DNA of 64,000 bases, taken from assembly GCA_964494325.1 (NCBI GenBank), contig CAZBTJ010000005.1, positions 12,844-76,843 on the forward strand, given 5' to 3'. Below the pieces are notes generated by a model that worked only from the letters and a program-made list of their open reading frames with translations, was not told the origin of the DNA and did no database searches. Numbering within the stretch: the stretch's first letter is position 1; each line of letters starts with the position of its first letter. The stretch is from JAIPFM01 sp964494325 (GTDB taxonomy: Bacteria; Planctomycetota; Phycisphaerae; Sedimentisphaerales; Anaerobacaceae). Below are positions 45,587 to 54,508 of this stretch, piece after piece. The position numbers were made by a program, and so were the translations under genes.

Positions 45587-45618
45587 TACAAATAAACGAT
45601 GATTAAGGAGATATGTTC

Positions 45619-45864
45619 ATGGGACACCTGCAGCAGCTGGCCCTTAGCGATGATGGCTTTGTTTTTGATCCCACCAGCGGACAGAGTTTTACGGTGAGTG
45701 ATACTGGGCTTTTAATTCTCAAGGAACTAAAGCAGGGCAGAACCACCGACCAGATTGCTCAATCGCTGGTTGAGCTCTATGAGGTAGACCCTGATGAGGC
45801 TCGCCAGGACACCCTGGATTTTGTTATGCACTTAAAAAGCCACCGACTTATGAAGGAAGCCTAG
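45619..45864 (+). CDS. PqqD-like small protein
   Basis: 81 residues of the PqqD fold: 'GFVFDPTSGQSFTVSDTGLLILKELKQGRTTDQIAQSLVE' (middle part), then 'YEVDPDEARQDTLDFVMHLKSHRLM'. PqqD domains bind peptide substrates and present them to modifying enzymes; related versions occur as stand-alone proteins in several uncharacterised systems. AAGGAG stands 8 bases before the ATG at 45619, making it the real start rather than the ATG at 45613. It is the first gene of a tight operon with an ATP-grasp ligase and a PLP decarboxylase. No separate precursor peptide is obvious, so it may be the chaperone or itself a carrier. Confidence 0.82.
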   Translation: MGHLQQLALSDDGFVFDPTSGQSFTVSDTGLLILKELKQGRTTDQIAQSLVELYEVDPDEARQDTLDFVMHLKSHRLMKEA

Positions 45865-45873
45865 GTTCTCACT

Positions 45874-46911
45874 ATGACGGAATTGACGATTGGTATTTCA
45901 GGCATCAATGCCATTGATAACCCTGGTCCCGGCGTGGGTATTGCTCGTAGCCTCAAGGAAGATCCGGATTTGTCAGTTAAAACGATCGGGTTTTCTTATG
46001 ATGCACTGGAACCGGGCATGTACATGGATTGGCTGATTGATAGGGCCTTTATCTTGCCCTATCCATCGGGTGAGTCGGAAGGGTATTTAGAGAGGCTCCA
46101 TCAGATTCAAACAAGCTGCGGTCTGGATATGGTGATCCCTAACCTTGATGTGGAATTACCCCTATACATCAAATATCAGGATACCTTGGCTCAGCAAGGG
46201 ATCAAAACCTTTCTGCCAAGCCTGGAGCAATTTCGCTTGCGTGGCAAGGATCGGCTGGATGCTATGGCAGATTTAATGGGTATTGGCTGTCCCCAAACTG
46301 AGATCGTGGGTTCCTCTGAGGAACTCACCCGAGCCGTAGACAAGATTGGTTTGCCAGTGATGATCAAGGGGCTCTACTATAAGGCCAACCGAGCTTACAC
46401 GATGCAGGAGGCCCATGCCAACTACACGGAAATTGTGTCTGAATGGGGGTATCCGGTGATTGTTCAGCAGGTTGTCACAGGTGAAGAAATGAATGTCGTC
46501 GGCGTGGGCGATGGGCAGGGGCACAGCTTGGGTCTTGTTGGTATCAAGAAGCTATCCGTCACTGCCCTGGGCAAGATCTGGAATGGTGTGACTGTCAAAC
46601 ATTCGGGTATGCTCAACGCGGCACGCAAGTTTGTGGAACAGACCGAATGGCGAGGTGGGTATGAATTGGAATGTCTGGTAGATGGTGACGAAATTATTTT
46701 GATCGAGATCAATCCCCGACTGCCAGCCTGGTCCTATTTTGCCACAGGTGTCGGGGTCAATCTGCCGGGCCAGTTGGTGCGAAAGGCGTTTGATTTGCCA
46801 GTGACCGCGTCTTTGGACTATGAGGCAGGCAAGATGTTTATTCGTTATACGTATGAATTAGTCACGGACATGGCCCGTTTCCAAAACATCAGCATGCGGG
46901 GAGAAATATAA
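45874..46911 (+). CDS. ATP-grasp domain ligase
   Basis: 345 residues. An N-terminal Rossmann-like domain ('LTIGISGINAIDNPGPGVGIARSL', residues 3-26 by its ends) precedes an ATP-grasp domain with 'GLPVMIKGLYYKANRAY' near residues 160-175, 'YPVIVQQVVTGEEMNVVGV' near 194-212 and the metal-binding 'LIEINPRLPAW' near 276-286. It resembles carbamoyl-phosphate-synthase-like and peptide-ligase ATP-grasps that join a carboxylate to an amine or thiol. Its substrates are unknown; the gene 9 bases after the PqqD-like gene suggests it acts on a PqqD-bound peptide or on the amino acid handled by the next enzyme. Confidence 0.85.
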   Translation: MTELTIGISGINAIDNPGPGVGIARSLKEDPDLSVKTIGFSYDALEPGMYMDWLIDRAFILPYPSGESEGYLERLHQIQTSCGLDMVIPNLDVELPLYIKYQDTLAQQGIKTFLPSLEQFRLRGKDRLDAMADLMGIGCPQTEIVGSSEELTRAVDKIGLPVMIKGLYYKANRAYTMQEAHANYTEIVSEWGYPVIVQQVVTGEEMNVVGVGDGQGHSLGLVGIKKLSVTALGKIWNGVTVKHSGMLNAARKFVEQTEWRGGYELECLVDGDEIILIEINPRLPAWSYFATGVGVNLPGQLVRKAFDLPVTASLDYEAGKMFIRYTYELVTDMARFQNISMRGEI

Positions 46912-46913
46912 AC

Positions 46914-48266
46914 ATGAAGAAACTCTATGAAAAGCCAGTGATCGTAAAACTACAGACCGGATTGATGAATAAGTTTGGCGTCAGTCCCATCTATACACGT
47001 CGCGTTCGAACCGAGATTGATGGTGTGTCCGTGAATGAGCTGGTGGACCATTATGGTTCACCGCTATTTGTCTTTTCGGAACGTCGTTTGCGTGAACGGT
47101 ATCAGACTCTGTATCAGGCTTTTGCCACACGTTACCCCCATGTGACCTTTGGCTGGTCCTACAAGACCAATTACCTTCAGGCTATTTGTGCCATACTGCA
47201 TCAAGAAGGGGCCATGGCCGAGGTCGTTTCTGAATTTGAATATGATAAGGCCCGTAAGTTGGGTGTTTCGGGAGAGAATATTATCTTCAACGGCCCCTAC
47301 AAGCCAGTGGCTGCTCTGAAAAAAGCGGCTGTTGACGGGGCTAAAATACATATTGATCATGCCGATGAAATCCAGGATTTGGAACAGGTTGCTTCATCCC
47401 TGGGACGTTCCATCCGCGTTGGCATGCGTCTGAACATGGACACCGGGATTCATCCTCAATGGTCACGCTTTGGTTTTAATCTGGACTCCGGAGAGGCACT
47501 GGATATTGTCAAGCGTCTGGCCCATAGTGGCAAACTTGTACTGAACGGTTTGCATTGTCATATTGGCACCTTTATCATGGAGCCATCAGCCTATGCCAAG
47601 CAGGTGGAGAAAATGGTGACCTTTGCTTACCAATTGGAAGACCTATTTGGCTTCAAGATCGAATATTTGGATCTGGGAGGTGGCCTGCCCTCACGCAGTA
47701 AGTTGAAAGGAGCTTATCTGCCCCCGGATGTCGGTATTCCGCCTATGGAGGAATATGCCGAGGCCATAACCAATGCTCTGTATCGACATCTGCGTCCTGG
47801 TGATCAACCGCAACTTATTTTGGAAAACGGTCGGGCTCTGGTGGACGATAGTGGTACCCTGATCACCTCGGTGATCGCACGCAAACGCCTGCCAGACGGA
47901 CGGCGGGCTTATGTTGTGGATGCAGGCGTCAACAATTTGTTTACCTCGTTCTGGTATCATTTTAACCTGGAAGTCGATCGTGAAGCCCACGGCATGAATG
48001 AACCCTCGGTTGTCTATGGACCGCTGTGCATGAATATTGATGTTCTGGATGAAGGTACACTTTTGCCTCGACTTGAACGGGGCACCCGTCTCATGGTGTC
48101 ACCCGTAGGGGCCTATAATGTGACGCAGTGGATGCAGTTCATTCACTACCGTCCCAATGTGGTGCTGATTGGTAGTGAGGGACAAGTGGATTGTATTCGG
48201 GAGGCCGAGGATCTTAGCGATATCGAACGGCGTGAACGTTTGCCGGAGCGACTTTTGATACCATGA
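46914..48266 (+). CDS. PLP-dependent decarboxylase, diaminopimelate decarboxylase-like
   Basis: 450 residues with the fold-III decarboxylase layout: the PLP lysine Lys84 in 'SYKTNYLQAI', 'EVVSEFEYDKARKLGV' near 102-117, 'LNGLHCHIGTFI' near 210-220, 'YLDLGGGLPSR' near 251-261, and Cys372 in 'GPLCMNIDVL' of the second active-site loop. It is related to LysA but sits away from lysine genes, between an ATP-grasp ligase and a transporter/peptidase fusion. It may decarboxylate a free or carrier-bound amino acid, giving an amine. It starts 2 bases after the ATP-grasp stop and overlaps the next start (ATGA). Confidence 0.88.
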   Translation: MKKLYEKPVIVKLQTGLMNKFGVSPIYTRRVRTEIDGVSVNELVDHYGSPLFVFSERRLRERYQTLYQAFATRYPHVTFGWSYKTNYLQAICAILHQEGAMAEVVSEFEYDKARKLGVSGENIIFNGPYKPVAALKKAAVDGAKIHIDHADEIQDLEQVASSLGRSIRVGMRLNMDTGIHPQWSRFGFNLDSGEALDIVKRLAHSGKLVLNGLHCHIGTFIMEPSAYAKQVEKMVTFAYQLEDLFGFKIEYLDLGGGLPSRSKLKGAYLPPDVGIPPMEEYAEAITNALYRHLRPGDQPQLILENGRALVDDSGTLITSVIARKRLPDGRRAYVVDAGVNNLFTSFWYHFNLEVDREAHGMNEPSVVYGPLCMNIDVLDEGTLLPRLERGTRLMVSPVGAYNVTQWMQFIHYRPNVVLIGSEGQVDCIREAEDLSDIERRERLPERLLIP

Positions 48267-50341
48267 TAAAGCACCACCTTAAAACTGTCTTGTGTAGTTA
48301 TTCGGAGATATTCTTTCTGAACCATTGGGGTGTCGGCCTGATTCTACTGGGCTTGACCGTTGTCAATCCCAATGTCTGTGTCAATGGTTTGGTGGCCGTG
48401 TTGGCTGCATATGTTTTCGCGACATTTCTGGGTCTTGACAAGACCTTTCTTGCCTCGGGTTTCTATACGTACAATCCGCTGCTCGTGGGGCTATCCATGG
48501 GGTATTTGTTCCGCATCTCTCCGCTGACATGCCTGATTGTGGCCCTGGCTGGCATACTGACATTTGTGGTGACACACATGCTGCATAGCATCAGTTCGTA
48601 TTACCTGCGCCTGCCCATTCTAAGCTTACCTTTTGTGTTGATAAGCTCTCTGGCCTATCTGGCTTCAGCCCGATATTCCAATCTCTTGGTGAACGGCCTG
48701 TATGCCCATTCTTTTGGCAACCTGGAGCTGTATCTTCCCGTGTGGTTCAGCGGACTCTTGAAGTCCTTGGGGGCCATATTTTTTATGCCCCAGGTTGAGG
48801 TGGGACTGGTGCTGCTGGTCCTGTTTTTCTTCTGCTCACGCATTCTTTTCTTTCTGACCATTTTAGGGTATTATTGCGGCAGCCTGGTGACCGCATTGTT
48901 GGTCGGTTCGTTCCAGCAGGCCTTTACCGATGTCAATCACTTCAACTTCATCTGGATTGCGATTGCCTTGGGTGGGATCTTTCTGGTTCCGTCTCTAAAA
49001 TCCTATGTGATTGCGGTCGTGGCCGTGGCGACGTCAACTCTGCTCTTGCATGCCATGGAGGTCTTTTGGGCAAGCTATGGTATCCCGGCCTTTGCCCTGC
49101 CGTTTAATCTCGTGACTCTGGCCTTTCTTTATGTTCTCGGTGTGACCGGTTTTCCTCTGATCAGTCAAGTTATCAAGGCGACTCCCGAGGCCACACTCGA
49201 TCACTATCTGGCTGTGACGCGTCGTTTTAAAGGCACCGTGCGTACCCTGTCCCTTCCCTTTGCCGGGGCATGGACTGTGTGGCAAGGCCCCAATGGGCGA
49301 TGGACCCACAAGGGGGCCTGGCAACATGCCTTTGACTTTGTTATCGCGGATAAGAAGGGCAGCACGTTTAAAGACAGTGGTCAGAGTCTCACCGACTATT
49401 ATGCCTTTGGCAAACCAGTTCTCGCCCCTGTACGGGGACGAATTACCAGTGTCACTAACAATCTGACTGACAATCCACCGGGGCACACGGACAAGGCCAA
49501 TAACTGGGGCAACCTTGTTGTCATCCAGGATCCTCGTGGGTTCTGGGTGGAAATCAGTCACTTCAAGCAGGGATCTGTTGTGGTTACTGAGGGGCAATGG
49601 GTGGAAAAAGGGGGCCTGTTGGGGCATTGTGGCAACAGTGGTTATTCGCCCCAACCGCACATTCATCTGCATGTCCAGATGACTGAGAACGTGGGGTCGG
49701 CCACGCTCCCCTTTAGCCTGACCGGCTACACCTCCAAGGGACAGTTTTTCGCCAATGATCTCCCTGCGGAAGAAACGATCGTGGAGGCCGCAGCCCCCAA
49801 CAAGGCATTGATTCGGCAATTAACCTTCCCCCTGGATCAGACCCTGAGCTATGACGTCTATCAATCCGATCGATTCATTGAGACCATCACCTGGACCGTC
49901 AAAATGGCCTCGGACGGGAGCTTCTATTTTGATTCCGGTAAGGGACGGTTGTATTTTGGCACGCATGACGGCACCTTTTATCTGTATCATACCGAAGGAT
50001 CTGATCGGTACTTGAATCTTTTGCAGTTGGCCTTGCCACGCCTTCCCTTATGTTATATCCCGTTCCTGCGATGGAAAGACCATGTGCCCAGCAGCGCCCT
50101 ACAGCGGGGGCTAAAACAGACTGCACTCTTGTTTTTGAGTTCCTTTTATCATAAACTGAATTGCATCAGTGTTTCATGTGCCTGGTCGGCCCCTCAGCAG
50201 ATCCATGGCACTGTGACTGCACCGTTTCTGGGAGAAAACATGCGTACCCAGGTAGAACTTGATCCGGAAAATGGCTTCAAACGTCTTGTTCTTGACGAAT
50301 GGGAGTTAAGGCGACACGTGACTGAGGAGTTGAAAACATGA
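48263..50341 (+). CDS. Urea-transporter-like membrane domain fused to M23 peptidase domain
   Basis: 692 residues. Residues about 20-305 form a urea-transporter-like channel domain of roughly ten membrane segments, with 'GFYTYNPLLVGLSMG' near 74-88 matching the conserved 'GxYxYNxxLVGxAxG' pore loop. Residues about 345-480 are an M23/LytM endopeptidase domain with 'HAFDF' (near 355, the H-x3-D zinc ligands) and 'HIHLHVQ' (near 467-473), so the zinc site looks intact. About 200 further residues follow without a recognised domain. The fusion couples a small amide/amine channel to a wall-active or peptide-cleaving domain. It overlaps both neighbours by ATGA. Confidence 0.85.
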   Translation: MIKHHLKTVLCSYSEIFFLNHWGVGLILLGLTVVNPNVCVNGLVAVLAAYVFATFLGLDKTFLASGFYTYNPLLVGLSMGYLFRISPLTCLIVALAGILTFVVTHMLHSISSYYLRLPILSLPFVLISSLAYLASARYSNLLVNGLYAHSFGNLELYLPVWFSGLLKSLGAIFFMPQVEVGLVLLVLFFFCSRILFFLTILGYYCGSLVTALLVGSFQQAFTDVNHFNFIWIAIALGGIFLVPSLKSYVIAVVAVATSTLLLHAMEVFWASYGIPAFALPFNLVTLAFLYVLGVTGFPLISQVIKATPEATLDHYLAVTRRFKGTVRTLSLPFAGAWTVWQGPNGRWTHKGAWQHAFDFVIADKKGSTFKDSGQSLTDYYAFGKPVLAPVRGRITSVTNNLTDNPPGHTDKANNWGNLVVIQDPRGFWVEISHFKQGSVVVTEGQWVEKGGLLGHCGNSGYSPQPHIHLHVQMTENVGSATLPFSLTGYTSKGQFFANDLPAEETIVEAAAPNKALIRQLTFPLDQTLSYDVYQSDRFIETITWTVKMASDGSFYFDSGKGRLYFGTHDGTFYLYHTEGSDRYLNLLQLALPRLPLCYIPFLRWKDHVPSSALQRGLKQTALLFLSSFYHKLNCISVSCAWSAPQQIHGTVTAPFLGENMRTQVELDPENGFKRLVLDEWELRRHVTEELKT

Positions 50342-51192
50342 CACGATCTGCAATAAGGCACATGATTCTTGTCCTCTTGCTAACGATTCCGGTCGTCGCA
50401 GAGACAGCGACCCGTCTAGACCTCATACCCTATGCTGGCAGCATACAATATGCAGACACCTTGGCCAAGGACCGCAGTACCATCGCGGGTTTGTACGGAT
50501 ATTATGGCATCGGTGCAAAACACTCAATCGAAGGTGATGCTGGCTGGACACGTATTGATTACGATTCTGGCACCCTCTCCAGAATCAACCAATATGACAC
50601 CACACTTGTTTACTCTAATTACGGCCTATTGGATTGGAAGTGGCGGGCTGGCGCACATCTGATTACTTCAAACGATGCTGCTTCTGAGGGGGGCATTTTG
50701 ATGGGGGGATTACACAATTATGAGCCCAGTCGTTTTAGCCGAGGGGTGGATATCTATCTGTCGCGTTATAAAGATTATGCCCCGGCCTTGGATGTTCAAC
50801 AGGTCACAGGGTCCTGGGGATTTTATCCAAGACAATTCCCAAAAACCTACGTTCAGGTTCAGGGGCACTATATCCATTTGTCGGATGAGATCGGTTTTGA
50901 TCAGCAGTCTTTTGGGTCTGCCGAGTTGTCCCTGGTTCGTCCAATCCGGGATTGGACTGTTACTCTATTTGGCTGGGCCGGCCAACAGGTTTTTGGTGTC
51001 CAGAAAGAGGGTTTTGTGGTCTACAACTTGCCTGAAAAACATCAGGGGGCTTACGGTGCTTCCTTAAAATATGCGGTTGCTTCGACCTCTTCCATCAAGT
51101 TGGAATTTGTACAGAAACATTTTGAAGAGTTGGGGGCAACCGTCAAAGCCCGTGCATCTCAGTGGTTGTTGTTTTGGCAACAGACGTTTTAG
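50338..51192 (+). CDS. Predicted outer-membrane beta-barrel protein of the PqqD-like operon
   Basis: 284 residues with a signal peptide (hydrophobic 'MILVLLLTIPVVAETA', residues 9-24) and then alternating polar/aromatic strands throughout ('YGYYGIGAKHSIEGDAGWTRIDY', 'DTTLVYSNYGLLDWKWRAGAHLI' as examples, each a strand pair). It ends with 'WLLFWQQTF', a C-terminal phenylalanine as expected for the BAM recognition strand. No family recognised. It overlaps the upstream fusion gene stop (ATGA) and is likely the outer-membrane component or receptor of this system. Confidence 0.7.
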   Translation: MTRSAIRHMILVLLLTIPVVAETATRLDLIPYAGSIQYADTLAKDRSTIAGLYGYYGIGAKHSIEGDAGWTRIDYDSGTLSRINQYDTTLVYSNYGLLDWKWRAGAHLITSNDAASEGGILMGGLHNYEPSRFSRGVDIYLSRYKDYAPALDVQQVTGSWGFYPRQFPKTYVQVQGHYIHLSDEIGFDQQSFGSAELSLVRPIRDWTVTLFGWAGQQVFGVQKEGFVVYNLPEKHQGAYGASLKYAVASTSSIKLEFVQKHFEELGATVKARASQWLLFWQQTF

Positions 51193-51207
51193 AGAGGCAT
51201 AAGTCCT

Positions 51208-51813
51208 ATGAGAAAATTAGTCGTTATCGTGGTATTGCTGTGCACATCGGCCAGCTTTGGCCTGTCGGACGAGACAATTCAAAACGCCTATTACAAGAGC
51301 TACAACTATGAAAAGATAGAGAACTACAGCAATGCCATCAAGGCTCTGATGCCGGTATACAAGGAATACAGCAATACCTATACGGTGAACGTGCGTTTGG
51401 GGTGGCTCTATTATCTTCAAAAAAAATATGGAAACAGCCTGGAGCATTACAACAAAGCCATCCAGATTGCGCCGGCCTCTCTGTCTGCCCAGTCCGGCCG
51501 TTTGCTGCCTTTGCTGGCTCAAGAACGCTATGCCGAGGCCGAACAGGGGGCTTTTGGCATTTTAAAGGTGGACCACTACAATTTCTACGGCAATCTGCGT
51601 CTGGCCTATACCCTTCGACGGCAGAAGAAACTCAAGACTGCCGAACAGATCAATCTCAAGATGCTGGCTCTCTATCCGCTGGACGTGACATTCCTTAGTG
51701 AATATGCCCTGGTCAAGCATGCCCAAGGTGACATCGCTGCCTCGGTCAAGGCCTTCAACAGCGTCCTTATTCTGGATCCGGAAAATGTCATTGCCAAGGA
51801 CTATCTAAAATGA
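51208..51813 (+). CDS. Secreted TPR-repeat protein of the PqqD-like operon
   Basis: 201 residues with a signal peptide (about 1-20, 'VVIVVLLCTSASFG') and about four tetratricopeptide-like repeats, such as 'NVRLGWLYYLQKKYGNSLEHYNKAIQIAP' near residues 61-89 and 'FLSEYALVKHAQGDIAASVKAFNSVLILDP' near 166-195. A periplasmic adaptor role is plausible. It starts 15 bases after the barrel gene and is the last gene of the operon; the convergent lon gene ends 39 bases further on, with no clear terminator between them. Confidence 0.8.
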   Translation: MRKLVVIVVLLCTSASFGLSDETIQNAYYKSYNYEKIENYSNAIKALMPVYKEYSNTYTVNVRLGWLYYLQKKYGNSLEHYNKAIQIAPASLSAQSGRLLPLLAQERYAEAEQGAFGILKVDHYNFYGNLRLAYTLRRQKKLKTAEQINLKMLALYPLDVTFLSEYALVKHAQGDIAASVKAFNSVLILDPENVIAKDYLK

Positions 51814-51852
51814 TTGATTGACGTGCAAGTATTCGCCAGAGTTGTTCTGGGA

Positions 51853-54240
51853 TCAGATGGCCATTGCGATCTTGAGTGCTTCCTTGACGGTCTTGACATA
51901 TTCGAACGTCATGTTGGTCTTGGCGTCTTTGGGAAGATCTTCCATGTCCTTTTTGTTTCTCGATGGCAGGATGACGGTTTTGATGCCGGCTTGTTTGGCG
52001 GCGAGAATTTTCTCTTTGAGTCCGCCAATGGGCAGGACCAGTCCACGCAGCGTGATTTCGCCGGTCATGGCCACATCGGGCCTGACCGCTTGGCCTTGCA
52101 ACAGTGAGACCAGGGAGATAAACATGGCCACGCCTGCACTGGGGCCGTCTTTGGGTATGGCACCGGCTGGGACGTGGATGTGGTAGTCACATTTGCTAAA
52201 GACTTCGTCGTCAATGCCAAGCTTAGGTGCATTGGATCGCACCACAGAAAACGCAGCTTCCGCACTTTCCTTCATGACGTCGCCAATTTGGCCAGTGAGT
52301 TGAAGGTTGCCTTTTCCAGGCATGGATGCGGTTTCAATAAATAGTAATTCGCCGCCCACAGAGGTGTATGCCAGGCCAGTGGCCACGCCCGGAATGCCGG
52401 TTCGCAGGGCCAGTTCCGATTCAAATTGGATGGGGCCCAGGATCTTGGCAACCTGGGCGCGTCCGACGGTGGCCTTGCGTTTTTTACCTCTGGCAATGTC
52501 TGTGGCCACGTTACGACAGATGGAGGCCATTTCCCGTTCCAGGCATCTGACACCCGATTCTCGTGTATAGTTTTCGATGGCCGAGAGAATGGCTTCATCT
52601 TTGATAATGAGTTTGGCTTTGCTCAGGCCGTGATCCTTGAGCTGGCGAGGTACCAGATAGCGTTTGGCAATGCAGAGCTTGTCCTTTGTGGTGTAGCCTG
52701 GCAGCTCAATGATTTCCATGCGGTCGTACAGAGCCAGGGGAATCGGATCAGTGTAGTTTGCCGTGGCAATGAACATGACCTTGGACAGGTCAAAGGGCTG
52801 ATCCAGATAGTGATCAGAAAAGGTGTTGTTCTGCTCGGGGTCCAGCACTTCAAGTAGGGCACTGGCCGGATCGCCTCGGAAGTCCGCACCGATTTTGTCC
52901 AGTTCGTCCAACATGAACACGGGGTTGCGGCTGCCGCATTTGCGGAGCTCTTGAAGAATCCGTCCAGGCAGGGCCCCGATGTAGGTGCGTCTGTGACCCC
53001 GGATATCGGCTTCGTCGTGTACACCGCCCAGGGACATACGGACAAATTTGCGTCCCATGGCCCGGGCAATGCTTTTTCCTAGAGATGTCTTGCCCACACC
53101 GGGAGGGCCCACAAAGCAGAGGATCGGGCTTTTGCCCGTGGGATTGAGTTTACGCACGGCCAGGAATTCCAGGATGCGTTTTTTGACCTTCACCAGATTG
53201 TAGTGGTCTTTATTGAGAACACGTTCAGCTTTGTCAATGTCCAACTGGTCTTCCGTGCTCTTGGACCAGGGCAGTTCACAGGTCCAGTCCAGGTAGGTTC
53301 GGATCACACTGTATTCAGGCGAGGCGGACGGCAGTTTGGCCAGTCGTCCCAGTTCACGCAGGACCTCGGTTTCCACCTTTTTGGGCATGCGAGCGTTCTT
53401 GATGTTTTTGGTGAGTAGCTTGATTTCATCAATCTGGGTATCCCCGTCGCCCAGTTCCGATTGAATGGCCTTGAGTTGTTCCTGGAGGAAATACTCCCGT
53501 TGGCTTTTGTCTATGGATTCTCGGACACGGCCCTGGATCTTGTGGCTCATTTCCAGGACTTCCAGCTGATTGGCCAGGGCTACCGAGATGAATTCCAGGC
53601 GTTTGGTGGCATTGAGCTCTTCAAGCAGATTTTGCTTTTCAGGAATGCTGAGGTTGAGATTGGCTGCGAGAAAGTCGGCCATGGCAGAGGGGTGGTCGAT
53701 GTTTTCCAAGAGTACGGCTGCTTCTTCCGGCACATTGGGGCTCAGTTCAATCACTCTCTGGGCGGTTTGGCGTACTGTGACCATGAGTGCATGGAGCCTT
53801 TTTGTAAATCTGGATTTGACCTCTAGTGCTTTGACTTCGGCTTCCAGGTAAGGGTCCACAGACAGGGGCTTTGTAATTCTGAATCTGGACAGGGCATGGA
53901 CCACCACGTGGATGGGACCATGCGGCATCTTGATGACCTTGAGTATGGAGGCCGCAGTGCCGGTTGAATAGATGTCGCTAAAATTGGGGTCATCGATATC
54001 TGCGTCTTTCTGCGTGACCAGGCCAATAATCGTGTTGTTGGGTTTGGCTTCGAGGATTAATTCTCGGCTTGCATCTCGCCCAATGGCCAGGGGTGTCACT
54101 GTGCCTGGATAGGCGACTACATTTCTTAAGGGCAATATCGGGAGAGTCTCCGGGAGGATGAATTCCTCATTTTGATCCATTGAGTCGGAGTTATCATCTT
54201 CAAAATATGGTTCTATTCCAGCAGCTTCTTCGCCTAACAT
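51853..54240 (-). CDS. lon: ATP-dependent protease La
   Basis: 795 residues, the usual Lon length. N-terminal substrate domain 'LPILPLRNVVAYPGTVTPLAIGR' near 26-48, AAA+ Walker A 'GPPGVGKTSLGK' near 377, and the Ser-Lys dyad in 'PKDGPSAGVAM' (serine near 698) and 'GGLKEKILAAKQAG' (lysine near 741). Start 54240 is chosen because it gives a short natural tail before the N-domain; the open frame runs on to 54408 without plausible protein sequence. It degrades damaged and regulatory proteins. Monocistronic, divergent from the sugar kinase gene. Confidence 0.96.
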   Translation of the reverse strand: MLGEEAAGIEPYFEDDNSDSMDQNEEFILPETLPILPLRNVVAYPGTVTPLAIGRDASRELILEAKPNNTIIGLVTQKDADIDDPNFSDIYSTGTAASILKVIKMPHGPIHVVVHALSRFRITKPLSVDPYLEAEVKALEVKSRFTKRLHALMVTVRQTAQRVIELSPNVPEEAAVLLENIDHPSAMADFLAANLNLSIPEKQNLLEELNATKRLEFISVALANQLEVLEMSHKIQGRVRESIDKSQREYFLQEQLKAIQSELGDGDTQIDEIKLLTKNIKNARMPKKVETEVLRELGRLAKLPSASPEYSVIRTYLDWTCELPWSKSTEDQLDIDKAERVLNKDHYNLVKVKKRILEFLAVRKLNPTGKSPILCFVGPPGVGKTSLGKSIARAMGRKFVRMSLGGVHDEADIRGHRRTYIGALPGRILQELRKCGSRNPVFMLDELDKIGADFRGDPASALLEVLDPEQNNTFSDHYLDQPFDLSKVMFIATANYTDPIPLALYDRMEIIELPGYTTKDKLCIAKRYLVPRQLKDHGLSKAKLIIKDEAILSAIENYTRESGVRCLEREMASICRNVATDIARGKKRKATVGRAQVAKILGPIQFESELALRTGIPGVATGLAYTSVGGELLFIETASMPGKGNLQLTGQIGDVMKESAEAAFSVVRSNAPKLGIDDEVFSKCDYHIHVPAGAIPKDGPSAGVAMFISLVSLLQGQAVRPDVAMTGEITLRGLVLPIGGLKEKILAAKQAGIKTVILPSRNKKDMEDLPKDAKTNMTFEYVKTVKEALKIAMAI

Positions 54241-54508
54241 ATTTTTATAGCCAACCTTATGATAATTCGAGTGTTTGTTTAAGTGGTGTCTCTTGTACTC
54301 TGTAGACACGATATTTATAAAGCCTGTGGATGATACACGATTGCTGGGAAAAAGCCAGATATTTAAAGTCGGAAAGAGGGGGGGCTGCGTAATGTGGGAC
54401 GATTCCAATAAAACAATATTTCCAATTTCTGCTTATTAGTGCATACTATGACATCATAATTGGTAAGCAATTGTTTTTTTTTAACCATGGCGCACATGAG
54501 GTGGAATT

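Noticed and set aside
45613..45618. ATG at 45613 as start of the PqqD-like gene
   Set aside because: Only two bases separate it from AAGGAG; the ATG at 45619 has the proper 8-base spacing.
54241..54408. N-terminal extension of Lon
   Set aside because: The residues are unlike Lon N-termini and the extension includes the presumed leader; the start at 54240 gives normal length.
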